In this document: piece after piece, positions 17,337-26,608 of the stretch | Layout of the letters: every line of letters starts with the position of its first letter | How positions within the stretch are numbered: position 1 is the first letter of the stretch | From: Micromonospora sp. NBC_00389 | GTDB taxonomy: Bacteria; Actinomycetota; Actinomycetes; Mycobacteriales; Micromonosporaceae | NCBI RefSeq assembly: GCF_036059255.1 | Contig: NZ_CP107947.1 | Span: forward strand, 3,968,001 to 4,032,000 | Reading direction: 5' to 3' | Length of the DNA stretch: 64,000 nt | Program-made: the position numbers and the translations under genes | Notes under the pieces: model-generated | Told to the model about the DNA's origin: nothing | The model's database searches: none | The model's input: only the letters and a program-made list of their open reading frames with translations

Positions 17337-18225
17337 CGTTCTCCACACTCGCCAGGGATTGCTGTCGGCTCGACTCATCGCGGCCCCAACCGCTCCGGCC
17401 GGCGGAGGCCTCCCGCCGGGCTCGTAGCGCCGCCACGAGCGTGATCCCGATGTAGAAAGCGGCGGCGGGGGCCAGCCAGGGACGCGGCAGGACGACGTCG
17501 CGTAGCCACGACGAGCGGACCGAGCGGCGTACGGCTGCGGTGGTTACCGACCACTGCGCGGCGGCAGCCCGCATGGCAGCGTTGCCGGCCCGCACCCGCA
17601 CCAGACGCCGTACGAGGTCGCTGGTTCGACGCGGGGTGGCTAGGTGCGAGGTCGCTCCGTCGATCTCACGCTTCTCGTCCGAGGCGAAGAGCGCGTCGAG
17701 GAAAAGGTCGTCGGCGGTCATGACCGGAAAGGTGTCGAAGCGGGCACGCCCGGCGGCCGACAGCGCGATGACGCCGCGACCGAAGAGGCTGTGCCGGAAG
17801 GCGGGGAGCCTGGAGTTGATCGCGTAGTAAGCGCGAACGGGTGTCGGACGGCCCGCCACGTCCAGCGTCCGGCCCGGCACCACAGCCAGCGGCGGGTCGC
17901 TCCCGCCGTCGACCGGACCGCTGAGCGCCGTGACGAGCGCACCCAGGGCACCGGGGGAGAGCACGACGTCGGCGTCGAGGTACACCCGGGGGAAGCCGAC
18001 CGCGACCGCGTCGCCGGCGTTGAGGGCGCCCGCCTTCCCGGCCTCGGGCACGTCGAGCACCCGTACCCCGGTCCGAGCCCGCGCGACGGCGGCCGTGGCG
18101 TCAGTGCAGCCGTTGGCCACGACGGTGACGTCGAGCGGTCCAGGCGGCGCGCCGGCCAACAGCGCGTCGAGGCAGCGACCGAGCACGGCCTCCTCGTTAT
18201 AGGCGGCGATGACGACACTGATCAC
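17329..18225 (-). CDS. family-2 glycosyltransferase with carboxy-terminal membrane segment
   Basis: A 298-residue GT2 enzyme: ISVVIAAYNEEAVLGRCLDAL, VVANGCTDAT, GKAGALNAGD, VYLDADVVLSPGAL (DxD), and a later MTADDLFLDALF acceptor region. A hydrophobic stretch near residues 255-280 (WLAPAAAFYIGITLVAAL) suggests it is membrane-bound. GTG at 18225 overlaps the upstream stop as GTGA and has GGAGG upstream; the frame stays open further upstream only because of GC bias. Donor and acceptor are unknown. It lies between the GT4 gene and the deacetylase. Confidence 0.87.
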   Translation of the reverse strand: MISVVIAAYNEEAVLGRCLDALLAGAPPGPLDVTVVANGCTDATAAVARARTGVRVLDVPEAGKAGALNAGDAVAVGFPRVYLDADVVLSPGALGALVTALSGPVDGGSDPPLAVVPGRTLDVAGRPTPVRAYYAINSRLPAFRHSLFGRGVIALSAAGRARFDTFPVMTADDLFLDALFASDEKREIDGATSHLATPRRTSDLVRRLVRVRAGNAAMRAAAAQWSVTTAAVRRSVRSSWLRDVVLPRPWLAPAAAFYIGITLVAALRARREASAGRSGWGRDESSRQQSLASVENDG

Positions 18226-19517
18226 CGGCGCGCCTCCGGCACACCCGTCGCCCGCGCGTCCGCCCGGGTCAGGCGTTCGGCGTCCATGGGAGGCTGGGTG
18301 ACATCCGGTGGCCCCTCCGTGCTGCTTCGGCGGGGTGCCAGCAGGCGGTGCCACACCGCGATGTACGCCCTGGTCTGATGCTCCCAGGACAGCCGCTCGG
18401 TGAAGCGGGTCCGGCCGATCTCGGCCATCCGCGCCCGGCGCGGTGCGTCGTCGAGGAGGTCTTCGATCGCGCCAGCGAACTCCTCCGGAGTCCCGTTGGG
18501 CACGTACACTGCCGCTTCCCCCGCGGTTCGCCGGGTCTCGGTCAGGTCCGCGGCGACCACCGGCACCCCACGAGCGAGATACTCCACCGTCTTGGCCATT
18601 GTGGACAGATCGTTCATCTTGGTCGGACGATCTGGTTGGATCGCCACCGTCGCTGTACGCAGCAGCTCGTCCACCGCCGGGCCGTCGAGCCAGCCGGTGA
18701 ACTCGACGACGTCCCCCAGGCCCCGGTCGGCGACCAGTTTCCTCAGCGCAGGCATGCTCTCGCCGTCACCGGCGATCACCATCCGAAAGTCCCGACTGCC
18801 CCGCAGTCGGATCAACTCATCCGCGGCGAGAGCCGCGCCCTCGACATTGTCCTGAGGGCCGATTACCCCGACGTACACGATCTGGTGCTCGCCGGTGGCG
18901 GACGCTGGCTTCGACGATCGGATCTCGCCGGCGGCCGGGCCGTTGCGTACCACCGTCACCCTTCCCGGCTGGACGCCACGACTCAGCGCGTTGTTCCGGA
19001 ACGACTCGTTGGTGGCGAAGACCGCGCTCGCGGTTCGCAGGGTGAGCCACTCGAGCGTCTCGAGCACTCGGAACACCGCCCGGTTGGGCGAACCGCCGGA
19101 GCGCGTCGCGTAAATCTCCGGGCAGAGATCGTGGTGGTCGAACACCCACGGGCGCCCGATGGCCCGGACGAGGAGGGCGAGGGGCCAGTACACGTCTGGT
19201 GGGTTGCAGACTTGCACCGCGTGCGCCCTGCCGCGCAGCATCTCGCCGAGCAGCCGCACCGCGATGCACAGGAACGACCAGCCGAACTCCGCAGCGTACG
19301 AGACCACGCCGGACCCGTAGACGAACACCGGATAAGGGCGGAGTCGAGTGCCCCGGCTGCCAGGTAGGACCTTGAGGTCCTTGTCGCCGCGCGGCGCGAT
19401 CACCGTGACGTCGTATCCGTTGGCCTCGAGGGCGAGGCATTCGCGGATGACGCGGCGGTCACGCTCGGCTGGGAGATTGGCGACGAGGAGGGCGATGTGC
19501 GGACGGGATTTCTTCAT
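18222..19517 (-). CDS. GT-B (family 4) glycosyltransferase
   Basis: A 431-residue retaining glycosyltransferase with two Rossmann domains. The acceptor half has ALLVANLPAERDRRVIRECLALEANGYDVTVI, VCNPPDVYWPLALL and FDHHDLCPEIY; the donor half has YVGVIGPQDNVEGA, GDGESMPALRKLVADRGL and the family-4 loop KTVEYLARGVPVVAADLTETR, where the usual glutamate of EX7E is partly replaced. LPAERDRRVIRE is typical of EPS-locus GT4 enzymes. AAGGTG precedes the ATG. First gene of the GT4-GT2-deacetylase operon. Confidence 0.88.
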   Translation of the reverse strand: MKKSRPHIALLVANLPAERDRRVIRECLALEANGYDVTVIAPRGDKDLKVLPGSRGTRLRPYPVFVYGSGVVSYAAEFGWSFLCIAVRLLGEMLRGRAHAVQVCNPPDVYWPLALLVRAIGRPWVFDHHDLCPEIYATRSGGSPNRAVFRVLETLEWLTLRTASAVFATNESFRNNALSRGVQPGRVTVVRNGPAAGEIRSSKPASATGEHQIVYVGVIGPQDNVEGAALAADELIRLRGSRDFRMVIAGDGESMPALRKLVADRGLGDVVEFTGWLDGPAVDELLRTATVAIQPDRPTKMNDLSTMAKTVEYLARGVPVVAADLTETRRTAGEAAVYVPNGTPEEFAGAIEDLLDDAPRRARMAEIGRTRFTERLSWEHQTRAYIAVWHRLLAPRRSSTEGPPDVTQPPMDAERLTRADARATGVPEARR

Positions 19518-20006
19518 GTCACCTTCTTGGACCTTGGCTTCGGCCGTGCGTCATGGTTCCCGTGCATTGCTGAAGAACACTCCTGAACGAGCCTCGTCCC
19601 GGCAATCGGCCGCGAGGTCTTTTCGTGTCGCATTTCAGGCAGTCGTGGGCGTCAATCACCGATGTGGACCACGCCCGACAGCCATTTGCGGTTAGGTGGT
19701 CGTATGGACGGAACAAACAGTCGACCGAAGTCCGGAAAAAAGGTCCCGACGGTCCATCCGTGGCCTGGCCGAACGGGGCGGGCCGACGGCCTGATAGGTG
19801 TCCTTACTGGACCAACGGCTCGGCGTGCTGCAGGAGCGGTTGGTCGCGTCGCTTGTGCCAATTTCGGGCGAAGAAGGCGCGTACGACGTAGGTAGCCTTT
19901 GAACGGCCTCGGGCCCGGCTGCCACCTTGCCAACGTGCGAGCGGCGGTCGGATACTTGCGCGGACGGCCGCTCGGCTGACTCGTTGGTCAACACCGCCAA
20001 AGGATC
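19518..20006. promoter_or_regulatory. divergent intergenic region before the Wzz-like gene
   Basis: This 489-base region separates the minus-strand GT4 operon from the plus-strand Wzz/Wzy unit, so two promoters are expected. Base composition dips near 19720-19745 (ACAAACAGTCGACC then GGAAAAAAGG). No gene, tRNA or clear repeat was found. AAAGGA near 20000 is the ribosome site for the next gene. Confidence 0.5.
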
Positions 20007-21023
20007 ATGATGGACCTCTGGGACCTGACCCGCCTGCTATTCCGGCGGTGGTACATCGCGCTCCCGATCCTGCTGACGTCACTACTCACCGCAGCTCTGG
20101 TTGGCCAGTCAGTCAAGCCCGACTACCGTTCGACGGGCAATGTGGTGGTCATTCCCGCGCCTGGGCCGCCTACTTCGACGGCGACACCGGCGCCGGGTGA
20201 GAAAACGCCACCGAAAAACCCGTGGGCGGATCTCGGCCTGGAGGCGCTCGGCAACGCGGCAATCCTCAAGGTGCTCGACCAGAAGGCGCTGAAGAGTCTC
20301 GCCGACGCGGGCCTCTCCGACAGCATCACAGTGCAGATGACCCCCCGGACGCCGATCCTCTACGTCGAGGCGGTCGGCACGTCGCCGGCCCAGGCCACGG
20401 CGACGGTCCGGGAGGTCATCAGGCTGCTCATAGCCGAGGTGGCGGAGCAGCAACGGCGCTTCGACGTGCTGCCGCAGGACACCATCACGACCCTCACGCT
20501 GACCGACGGTGCCGACGTCGCAGCGGTCACCTCGAAGGCCAAGCGCGTGTTGATTGTGATCGTCGGACTGGGATTGTTGATCACTGCCGGCGGGACGATC
20601 GGCTTGGACGTGCTGCTGCGTCGGCGCCGCGGTGTCGGGCGGGTCGAAGCCGACGGTGCGGACGGGGAGTCTCGGCGCGAGATCGTGAGCCGGGTGTCGG
20701 GCGAACGCCGCGCCGACGTCCCGCACTCGGCCGCTGTGGCAGACGCTACCGAGGCCGTCGGACGACGGCGGTTCGCTCCGGCCGGGCAGCAGCCGGCGGT
20801 GCCGTCCCGGCCGCCGAGGGTCGCCGGAATGTATCGCGGGCAGGAGCAGCCCGGCGCGGGCGGCGAGCGGCGCGCTGGCGCCAACTCGAACGGGCCAGCT
20901 GAAGGCATCGAGTACGTCGTCCCCCAGGCGAAGCCCACCTCGGCCTCAATGGACAAGACGGTCATCCTGCCGCCGACGCGCAGCCAGCGGATCGGACGAG
21001 AAGATCGAAATGGTGGGCGTTGA
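20007..21023 (+). CDS. Wzz/YveK-like chain-length determinant (polysaccharide co-polymerase) without kinase domain
   Basis: A 338-residue membrane protein with the co-polymerase layout: an amino-terminal helix (about residues 15-34, WYIALPILLTSLLTAALVG), an extracytoplasmic domain of about 140 residues starting with DYRSTGNVVVIP, and a second helix (about 178-203, VLIVIVGLGLLITAGGTIG). Instead of a tyrosine-kinase domain there is a disordered, Arg/Pro/Gly-rich cytoplasmic tail of about 130 residues. Such proteins control polymer length together with Wzy, whose gene overlaps here (TTGA at 21020). Two adjacent ATGs (20007, 20010) are possible starts; AAAGGA is better spaced for the second. No BY-kinase gene is nearby. 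Confidence 0.82.
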   Translation: MMDLWDLTRLLFRRWYIALPILLTSLLTAALVGQSVKPDYRSTGNVVVIPAPGPPTSTATPAPGEKTPPKNPWADLGLEALGNAAILKVLDQKALKSLADAGLSDSITVQMTPRTPILYVEAVGTSPAQATATVREVIRLLIAEVAEQQRRFDVLPQDTITTLTLTDGADVAAVTSKAKRVLIVIVGLGLLITAGGTIGLDVLLRRRRGVGRVEADGADGESRREIVSRVSGERRADVPHSAAVADATEAVGRRRFAPAGQQPAVPSRPPRVAGMYRGQEQPGAGGERRAGANSNGPAEGIEYVVPQAKPTSASMDKTVILPPTRSQRIGREDRNGGR

Positions 21024-22402
21024 GTTCGGCCCTACTGCACCCGGCCGACCTTGAGCCGTCGCTGCTCGAGGTCCGCACCTACGCCACGCGCCGCCGGCGG
21101 GCTCGGGTCGACGCGGCAAGCCTGCTCAGCCTCATGGTGTTCCTGCTGTACTGCCTGCCGGCCACGCTCATCGTGCCGGAAATGACGTTTGCCGGTCGAC
21201 CGGCACTCCTGGTGGCGTTCGCGCTCGCCTGCTGGTGGTCACTGACCCGGCTGCATCCCCGACTGGTGATGCCCGGGCCCCAACCGATGCGCTGGGCGGC
21301 TTTTGCCTATCTCATTTCGTTTCTGCTGTCCTACCTCGCAGGAAAGATGCGCGGGCTGCCGCAGTTGGAGGCGAACGGGCAGGACTTCGCCATGATCGTG
21401 ATGGTCGAGTTCCTCGGCGTGGTCCTCATCGCGGCGGACGGCGTGCCCAACTGGCAGCGACTCGCCGGCGTCCTGAAGATCTTCATCTGGTCCGCCGGGT
21501 TTGCCGCGGTTGTCGGGCTCCTTCAGTCGGCGACGGCGTTCGACATCACGAGGTACATGACACTGCCGGGTCTGCGCTTCCACGGCGAGGCGGCGGACTT
21601 CGCGGCGCGGGGCGATGGCGGGCTCTTCCGCGTGGCGAGCACGACCGCGCACTACATCGAGTTCAGTACGGTGATGGCGGTGGCCGTGCCGTTCGCGATC
21701 CACTTCGCCCGGTTCGCACCCTCGCGCTCGGCACGCATCGCCAGCGGATTGATTGCGCTGTTGATGGTCGCGGTCATCCCGATGACGGTGTCCCGGACCG
21801 GCGTCCTGGCACTCACTGCGACAATCGCGGTGGTGTTCATCGCCGCCTGGAACTGGCGGACCCGTTACCACGTCCTGGTGTTCGGCGCTGTCACCGTCGG
21901 TGTGCTCATGGTGGTCAGACCAGGGCTGCTGGGCACCATGAAGTCGCTGTTCGTGTCAGCACCGGACGACCCGAGCATCCTGGGCCGCACTCAGGACTAC
22001 GAGTACGTGGCGTACTGGTTCACCCAGCGTCCCTGGCTCGGGCGAGGCCCGGGCACGCTGATTCCGGACCTCTATCTGATCCTTGACAACCAGTGGCTCG
22101 GGACGTTGGTAACCGGCGGAATCGTGGGTGTAGTGGCATTCGCCGGGCTGCACATCACCGGCATTACGTTGGCTTCCATCGCAATGCGGCGATCCACGCG
22201 TTCCGAGGAGCGCGATCTGTGCGCGGCGCTCATCGCGGCTCAGGTCACGTCGATTCTGGTGGCCGCCACGTTCGACTCACTTGCCTTCACCACGTTCTCG
22301 TTCACTCTCGCGCTGACCTGCGGACTCTCCGGCGCCGCCTGGCGCCTCACCCATCCGCATCGGACGATCCGTACGTCCACTGTCCGGCGGTGGAGCGACT
22401 GA
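21020..22402 (+). CDS. O-antigen polymerase/ligase-like membrane protein (Wzy type)
   Basis: A 460-residue protein with about ten to twelve membrane helices, beginning after a short basic amino terminus (RTYATRRRRARV). The long extracytoplasmic loop near residues 310-350 contains SILGRTQDYEYVAYWFTQRPWLGRGPGT, the pattern typical of the Wzy_C/O-antigen-ligase family, with an Arg-rich signature. Family members polymerise lipid-linked repeat units or ligate glycan to an acceptor. The TTG start overlaps the Wzz-like stop, so the two are translationally coupled, fitting a polymerase and its length regulator. Confidence 0.85.
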   Translation: MSSALLHPADLEPSLLEVRTYATRRRRARVDAASLLSLMVFLLYCLPATLIVPEMTFAGRPALLVAFALACWWSLTRLHPRLVMPGPQPMRWAAFAYLISFLLSYLAGKMRGLPQLEANGQDFAMIVMVEFLGVVLIAADGVPNWQRLAGVLKIFIWSAGFAAVVGLLQSATAFDITRYMTLPGLRFHGEAADFAARGDGGLFRVASTTAHYIEFSTVMAVAVPFAIHFARFAPSRSARIASGLIALLMVAVIPMTVSRTGVLALTATIAVVFIAAWNWRTRYHVLVFGAVTVGVLMVVRPGLLGTMKSLFVSAPDDPSILGRTQDYEYVAYWFTQRPWLGRGPGTLIPDLYLILDNQWLGTLVTGGIVGVVAFAGLHITGITLASIAMRRSTRSEERDLCAALIAAQVTSILVAATFDSLAFTTFSFTLALTCGLSGAAWRLTHPHRTIRTSTVRRWSD

Positions 22403-22715
22403 CGCTTGACGTCGGCTGTGTTACAACTGTTCACGTGCCGAGCCACGTGACGGAGATCGACGCGGCCCACCATGGGCTGCGTCAGAGCGGCGTAGACGGG
22501 CGTAATCGGAGGCGCCTCGCGGTGATTCCCATCCGACCGGACGACTGCTGTCGGCCGAGCGGTCAGCGTCACGCTCAGAACGTGTGACGATGCCCGCCCG
22601 ACCCGGGCGCCGCTACGGCACCATTACCAATTGTGGCGGATTTCGGGAGGCACTACGGTCGCCTTGAGTCGCTGGGGCGTTTTGCTTCGCTGCATCAGCC
22701 AGGAGAGGGCATGCC
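22403..22715. promoter_or_regulatory. intergenic region with two CACGTG palindromes
   Basis: No gene is visible in these 313 bases. Two CACGTG palindromes lie at 22432-22437 and 22444-22449, twelve bases apart, forming an 18-base near-symmetrical element just after TTGACG (22406-22411). This could be a binding site for a dimeric regulator or part of a promoter; chance is not excluded. AGGAGAGG near 22701-22708 precedes the next start. Confidence 0.4.
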
Positions 22716-25700
22716 GTGGGTAGCGATCGGAAGGGACGCGTCGGCAGGCCGCCTCGCACAGCGAGCGCGATTCAGTGGGCGCCGGTGGCGCCGGTACCGG
22801 GCCGGCCGGCGACATTGTGGCGACACATCCGCAAGCTCAAGGCTGCGGTGGCCATCACGGGCCTGTTCCTCGCCGGCGCGGTGATCGCGCAGCCGGCCAT
22901 CGCGGCCGACAACCCGTGCTCGCTGAACCCGATCGTGTGCGAGAACAGCGCAACTGGCAGCCTGCCCACGGAATGGGACGACATGTACGGCTCCGGTGAC
23001 TGGGAAATCCAGGGCTTCGCCACCGAGATGAGCGTCAACGTCGGGCAGACGGTTTCGTTCAAGATCGATACGCCGGCCACCAGCTACCGCATCGACATAT
23101 ACCGGATCGGTTACTACGGCGGCAGAGGGGCGCGGAAGGTCGCGACCGTCAATCCGTCGGTCGCCCTCCCGCAGAACCAGCCGGCGTGCGTGACGGACCC
23201 GGCCACCGAGATATTCGACTGCGGCACCTGGGCCGTCTCGGCGTCGTGGGCGGTCCCGGCGAACGCGGTGTCCGGCGTGTACGTGGCGAAGCCGGTGCGC
23301 ACCGACGGCGCTGCCGGCACGAGTCACATCCCGTTCGTCGTCCGCAACGACGCCAGCCACTCGGACATCATCTTCAAGACCTCGGACGCCACCTGGCAGG
23401 CGTACAACACCTACGGCGGCGCGAACTTCTACTGGGGCGGCCCGAACGGTCGGGCGTTCAAACTGAGCTACAACCGGCCCTTCGCCACCCGCGGCCTGGA
23501 AGACGGGCGTGACTACCTCTTCAGCAGCGAGTACGCGATGATCCGCTTCCTTGAGCGGAACGGGTACGACGTCAGCTACACCACCGACGTCGACGCCGAC
23601 CGCCGGGGGCACCTGATCAGGAACCACAAGGCCTTCCTCTCCGTCGGTCACGACGAGTACTGGTCGGGCGCCGAGCGCGCCAGCGTCGAGGCCGCCCGCG
23701 ACGCAGGCGTGCACCTGGCCTTCTTCAGCGGCAACGAGGTCTACTGGAAGACCCGCTGGGAGTCGAGTGTCGACGGCACCAACACCGCCTACCGAACGTT
23801 GGTCTGCTACAAGGAGACCTGGGCCAACAGCAAGATCGATCCCACACCCGAGTGGACCGGTACGTGGCGGGACCCGCGCTTCAGCCCGCCCGCCGACGGC
23901 GGCCGTCCCGAGAACGGGCTGACCGGCACGCTGTACCAGTCCAACAACACCGACCTCGCCATTCAGGTGCCGACCGAGCAGGGCAAGAACCGCTTCTGGC
24001 GCGACACCAGCGTCGCCACGCTGGGCGCTGGGCAGGTCGCCACGCTGGCGCCGCACACCGTGGGCTACGAGTCGAACGAGGACCTCGACAACGGGTTCCG
24101 GCCGAAGGGTTTGATCCGCCTCTCGACCACGACCGGCCCCACCCCCGAGTATCTGCGCGACTTCGGTAGCACGACCTCGCCAGGAACGACCACCCATCAC
24201 CTGACCCTGTACCGCGCGACCAGTGGCGCGCTCGTATTCAGCGCCGGCACGATCCAATGGGCATGGGGCCTGGATTCCCAGCACGACGGCCCGCAGGAGC
24301 CGGCCGACCCGCGCATGCAGCAGGCGACCGTCAACCTCTTCGCCGACATGGGCGTGCAGCCCGCCAGTCTGATGAGCGGTCTGGTGCCGGCGACGGCCTC
24401 CGCCGACTCTGTAGCGCCGACCACGGCCGTCACGTCCCCCGTCAACAACACGTCCCTCGTCAACGGGTCCGCGGTGACCCTCACCGGTACGGCCGTCGAC
24501 GCCGGCGGACGCGTCGCCGGCGTCGAGGTGTCGACCGACGGCGGTGACACCTGGCACCCGGCCACCGGTACGGCTTCGTGGAGCTACACGTTCTACAGCA
24601 ACGGGGTCGGTACGCAGGTCGTCCAGGCGCGGGCGATCGACGACAGCAACAATGTCCAGCAGATCCCGGCCTCGGTCACGCTCAAGCTCACCGGTCCCAG
24701 CACGCTCTTCGGCGCCCGGGTGCCCGCCGAACCGGCGGTCGGCGACACCGCGGGCGTCGAGCTCGGCGTGAAGGTCGTCGCGCGAAGCGACGGCACGATC
24801 ACCGGGATCCGCTTCTACAAGGGCGCCAGCAACACGGGTACCCACAACGGTTCGCTGTGGACCTCCACCGGCACCAGGCTCGCGACCGGCACCTTCTCCA
24901 ACGAGACCGCGACCGGTTGGCAGACGCTGGTCTTCTCCAGTCCGGTGCAGGTCCGCGCCAACACCACTTACATCGCGTCGTACTACGCACCCAATGGTCA
25001 CTACGCAGCGGATCCGAACTACTTTAGCTTCGGCGACCACGAGGCAACGCCGTTGCTGGCCCCTCGCTCGTACACCTCAGGCGGCAACGGCGTCTACCGC
25101 ACCGGGGCGGGCTTTCCGGCCAGCTCCTACGGCGACACCAACTACTACGTCGACGTGCTGTTCTACGATGGCGATTCGTCCGAGCCGGCGGTCCTGTCGG
25201 TCTCGCCCGCCCACGGCCAGACCAACGTGGACCTCACGGACAATCCGGCGGCGACGTTCTCGAAGGACATCGACCCGGGCTCGATCGAGTTCACGTTGAA
25301 GAACGCGGCCAACGCCGACATCGCCGGACTTGTCGCGTACGACAACGCAACCAGGACGCTGACCCTCACTCCGACGTCCGGCCTGGCCGCCTCACAGAAC
25401 TACACCGTGAGGTTGTTCGCCCGGGACACCGACGGCCGGCCGATGGAGGAGGCGATGACATGGACGTTCACGACCACCCCCTACAGCCAGTTGTCAACCC
25501 TGTTCGCAGTCGATGCCGTACCGGACATCGCCGCCTCCGCGGACTCTGGTGCGCTGACGCTCGGCGTCAAGTTCGTCCCGACGGTCAACGGCAGGATTGT
25601 CGGCGTGCGGTACTACCAGGGGCCCGGCAACGACGGCCCGCACACGGCAAGCCTCTACTCCGAGACCGAGACGTTGCTGGCCAGCGCGACGTTCTCGGGT

Positions 25701-26474
25701 GGCGGTACCGGCTGGAAGAGCATCTACTTCGAAGATCCGGTGACCGTGACGGCCGGTAGTACCTATGTGGCGTCCTATTTCACGCCGAGCGGTCACTATG
25801 CATACAACGCCAACTTTTTCTCGTCGGCCTACACGAGCGCGGACTGGGCGCTCACCGCACCTGCGGGCAGCAACGGTGTCTACCGGTACGGCTCCGACGG
25901 CTTCCCCAGCAGCACCTACAGCAGCGCCAACTACTGGGTGGACCCGCTGTTCCTGACCGATGCTCCGCCACCCGGTCTGCCGACCCAGCCCCACCCACCC
26001 GCCGGATCGTTGATGTTATTCAGCGGCAGCGACACCCCGGCGCTCCCGAACGACCCGGACACCTCGTCGATCGAACTCGGTATCCGGTTCACCAGCGAGG
26101 TGGCCGGCAAGGTGGCGGGCGTCCGGTTCTACAAGGGCAACCAGAACACCGGTGCGCACACCGCCACGCTGTGGTCGCCGGATGGCCAGCAGTTGGCGAC
26201 CGGATCGTTCATCGCCGAAAGCGCCAGCGGTTGGCAGACCATGCTGTTCTCGCAGCCGGTGGCGATCACGCCGGGCGAACCCTACACCATTTCGTACCAC
26301 ACGGATGTCGGGCATTACTCAGTGACCGTGAACGGGCTCGCCGACGGCCGGAATCAGGGGCCGCTGCAGGTATCGGCGGGTGGCGCGGTCTATCGATACG
26401 GCTCGACCGCGTTCCCATCATCGTCGTCCAACCACAACTATTGGGTTGACGTTGTATTCACGCCCGACAACTAG
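22716..26474 (+). CDS. large secreted multidomain protein: dimethylformamidase-beta-like domain, Ig-like domains and three DUF4082 domains
   Basis: A 1,252-residue exported protein. A long amino-terminal extension precedes a signal peptide (about residues 45-64, ending AIAAD). Residues about 75-560 resemble the N,N-dimethylformamidase beta-subunit-like domain, with IDIYRIGYYGGRGARKV, SVGHDEYWSG and FFSGNEVYWKTRWE. Then come an Ig-like domain (about 565-655, VAGVEVSTDGGDTW), a DUF4082 domain (about 660-815), an SbsA-type Ig-like domain (about 826-920, VLSVSPAHGQTNVD), and two more DUF4082 domains (about 926-1080 and 1100-1252). Each DUF4082 copy has V.G.RFYKG and a SGHY/NGHY plus YWVDVLF ending. 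DUF4082 is presumed a beta-sandwich that binds carbohydrate or surfaces. Codon 1101 is TTA. It follows Wzz-Wzy, so a glycan-related surface role is inferred. GTG start. Confidence 0.82.
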   Translation: MGSDRKGRVGRPPRTASAIQWAPVAPVPGRPATLWRHIRKLKAAVAITGLFLAGAVIAQPAIAADNPCSLNPIVCENSATGSLPTEWDDMYGSGDWEIQGFATEMSVNVGQTVSFKIDTPATSYRIDIYRIGYYGGRGARKVATVNPSVALPQNQPACVTDPATEIFDCGTWAVSASWAVPANAVSGVYVAKPVRTDGAAGTSHIPFVVRNDASHSDIIFKTSDATWQAYNTYGGANFYWGGPNGRAFKLSYNRPFATRGLEDGRDYLFSSEYAMIRFLERNGYDVSYTTDVDADRRGHLIRNHKAFLSVGHDEYWSGAERASVEAARDAGVHLAFFSGNEVYWKTRWESSVDGTNTAYRTLVCYKETWANSKIDPTPEWTGTWRDPRFSPPADGGRPENGLTGTLYQSNNTDLAIQVPTEQGKNRFWRDTSVATLGAGQVATLAPHTVGYESNEDLDNGFRPKGLIRLSTTTGPTPEYLRDFGSTTSPGTTTHHLTLYRATSGALVFSAGTIQWAWGLDSQHDGPQEPADPRMQQATVNLFADMGVQPASLMSGLVPATASADSVAPTTAVTSPVNNTSLVNGSAVTLTGTAVDAGGRVAGVEVSTDGGDTWHPATGTASWSYTFYSNGVGTQVVQARAIDDSNNVQQIPASVTLKLTGPSTLFGARVPAEPAVGDTAGVELGVKVVARSDGTITGIRFYKGASNTGTHNGSLWTSTGTRLATGTFSNETATGWQTLVFSSPVQVRANTTYIASYYAPNGHYAADPNYFSFGDHEATPLLAPRSYTSGGNGVYRTGAGFPASSYGDTNYYVDVLFYDGDSSEPAVLSVSPAHGQTNVDLTDNPAATFSKDIDPGSIEFTLKNAANADIAGLVAYDNATRTLTLTPTSGLAASQNYTVRLFARDTDGRPMEEAMTWTFTTTPYSQLSTLFAVDAVPDIAASADSGALTLGVKFVPTVNGRIVGVRYYQGPGNDGPHTASLYSETETLLASATFSGGGTGWKSIYFEDPVTVTAGSTYVASYFTPSGHYAYNANFFSSAYTSADWALTAPAGSNGVYRYGSDGFPSSTYSSANYWVDPLFLTDAPPPGLPTQPHPPAGSLMLFSGSDTPALPNDPDTSSIELGIRFTSEVAGKVAGVRFYKGNQNTGAHTATLWSPDGQQLATGSFIAESASGWQTMLFSQPVAITPGEPYTISYHTDVGHYSVTVNGLADGRNQGPLQVSAGGAVYRYGSTAFPSSSSNHNYWVDVVFTPDN

Positions 26475-26608
26475 GATCGGCTAAAGCGAAGAATGTCTGT
26501 ACGGATATGAGACTCGGCGCGGTCGGAAGACCGATCGGCGTGCCCACGATTATTGATCCGCGAATGGGGAGGCATCGTGGCCACCACGACGGTCTTGCGT
26601 GACCCTCG

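Noticed and set aside
22695..25040. A 781-codon open frame opposite the large secreted protein
   Set aside because: Shadow frame; low-complexity Val/Gly/Arg composition and no recognisable motif.
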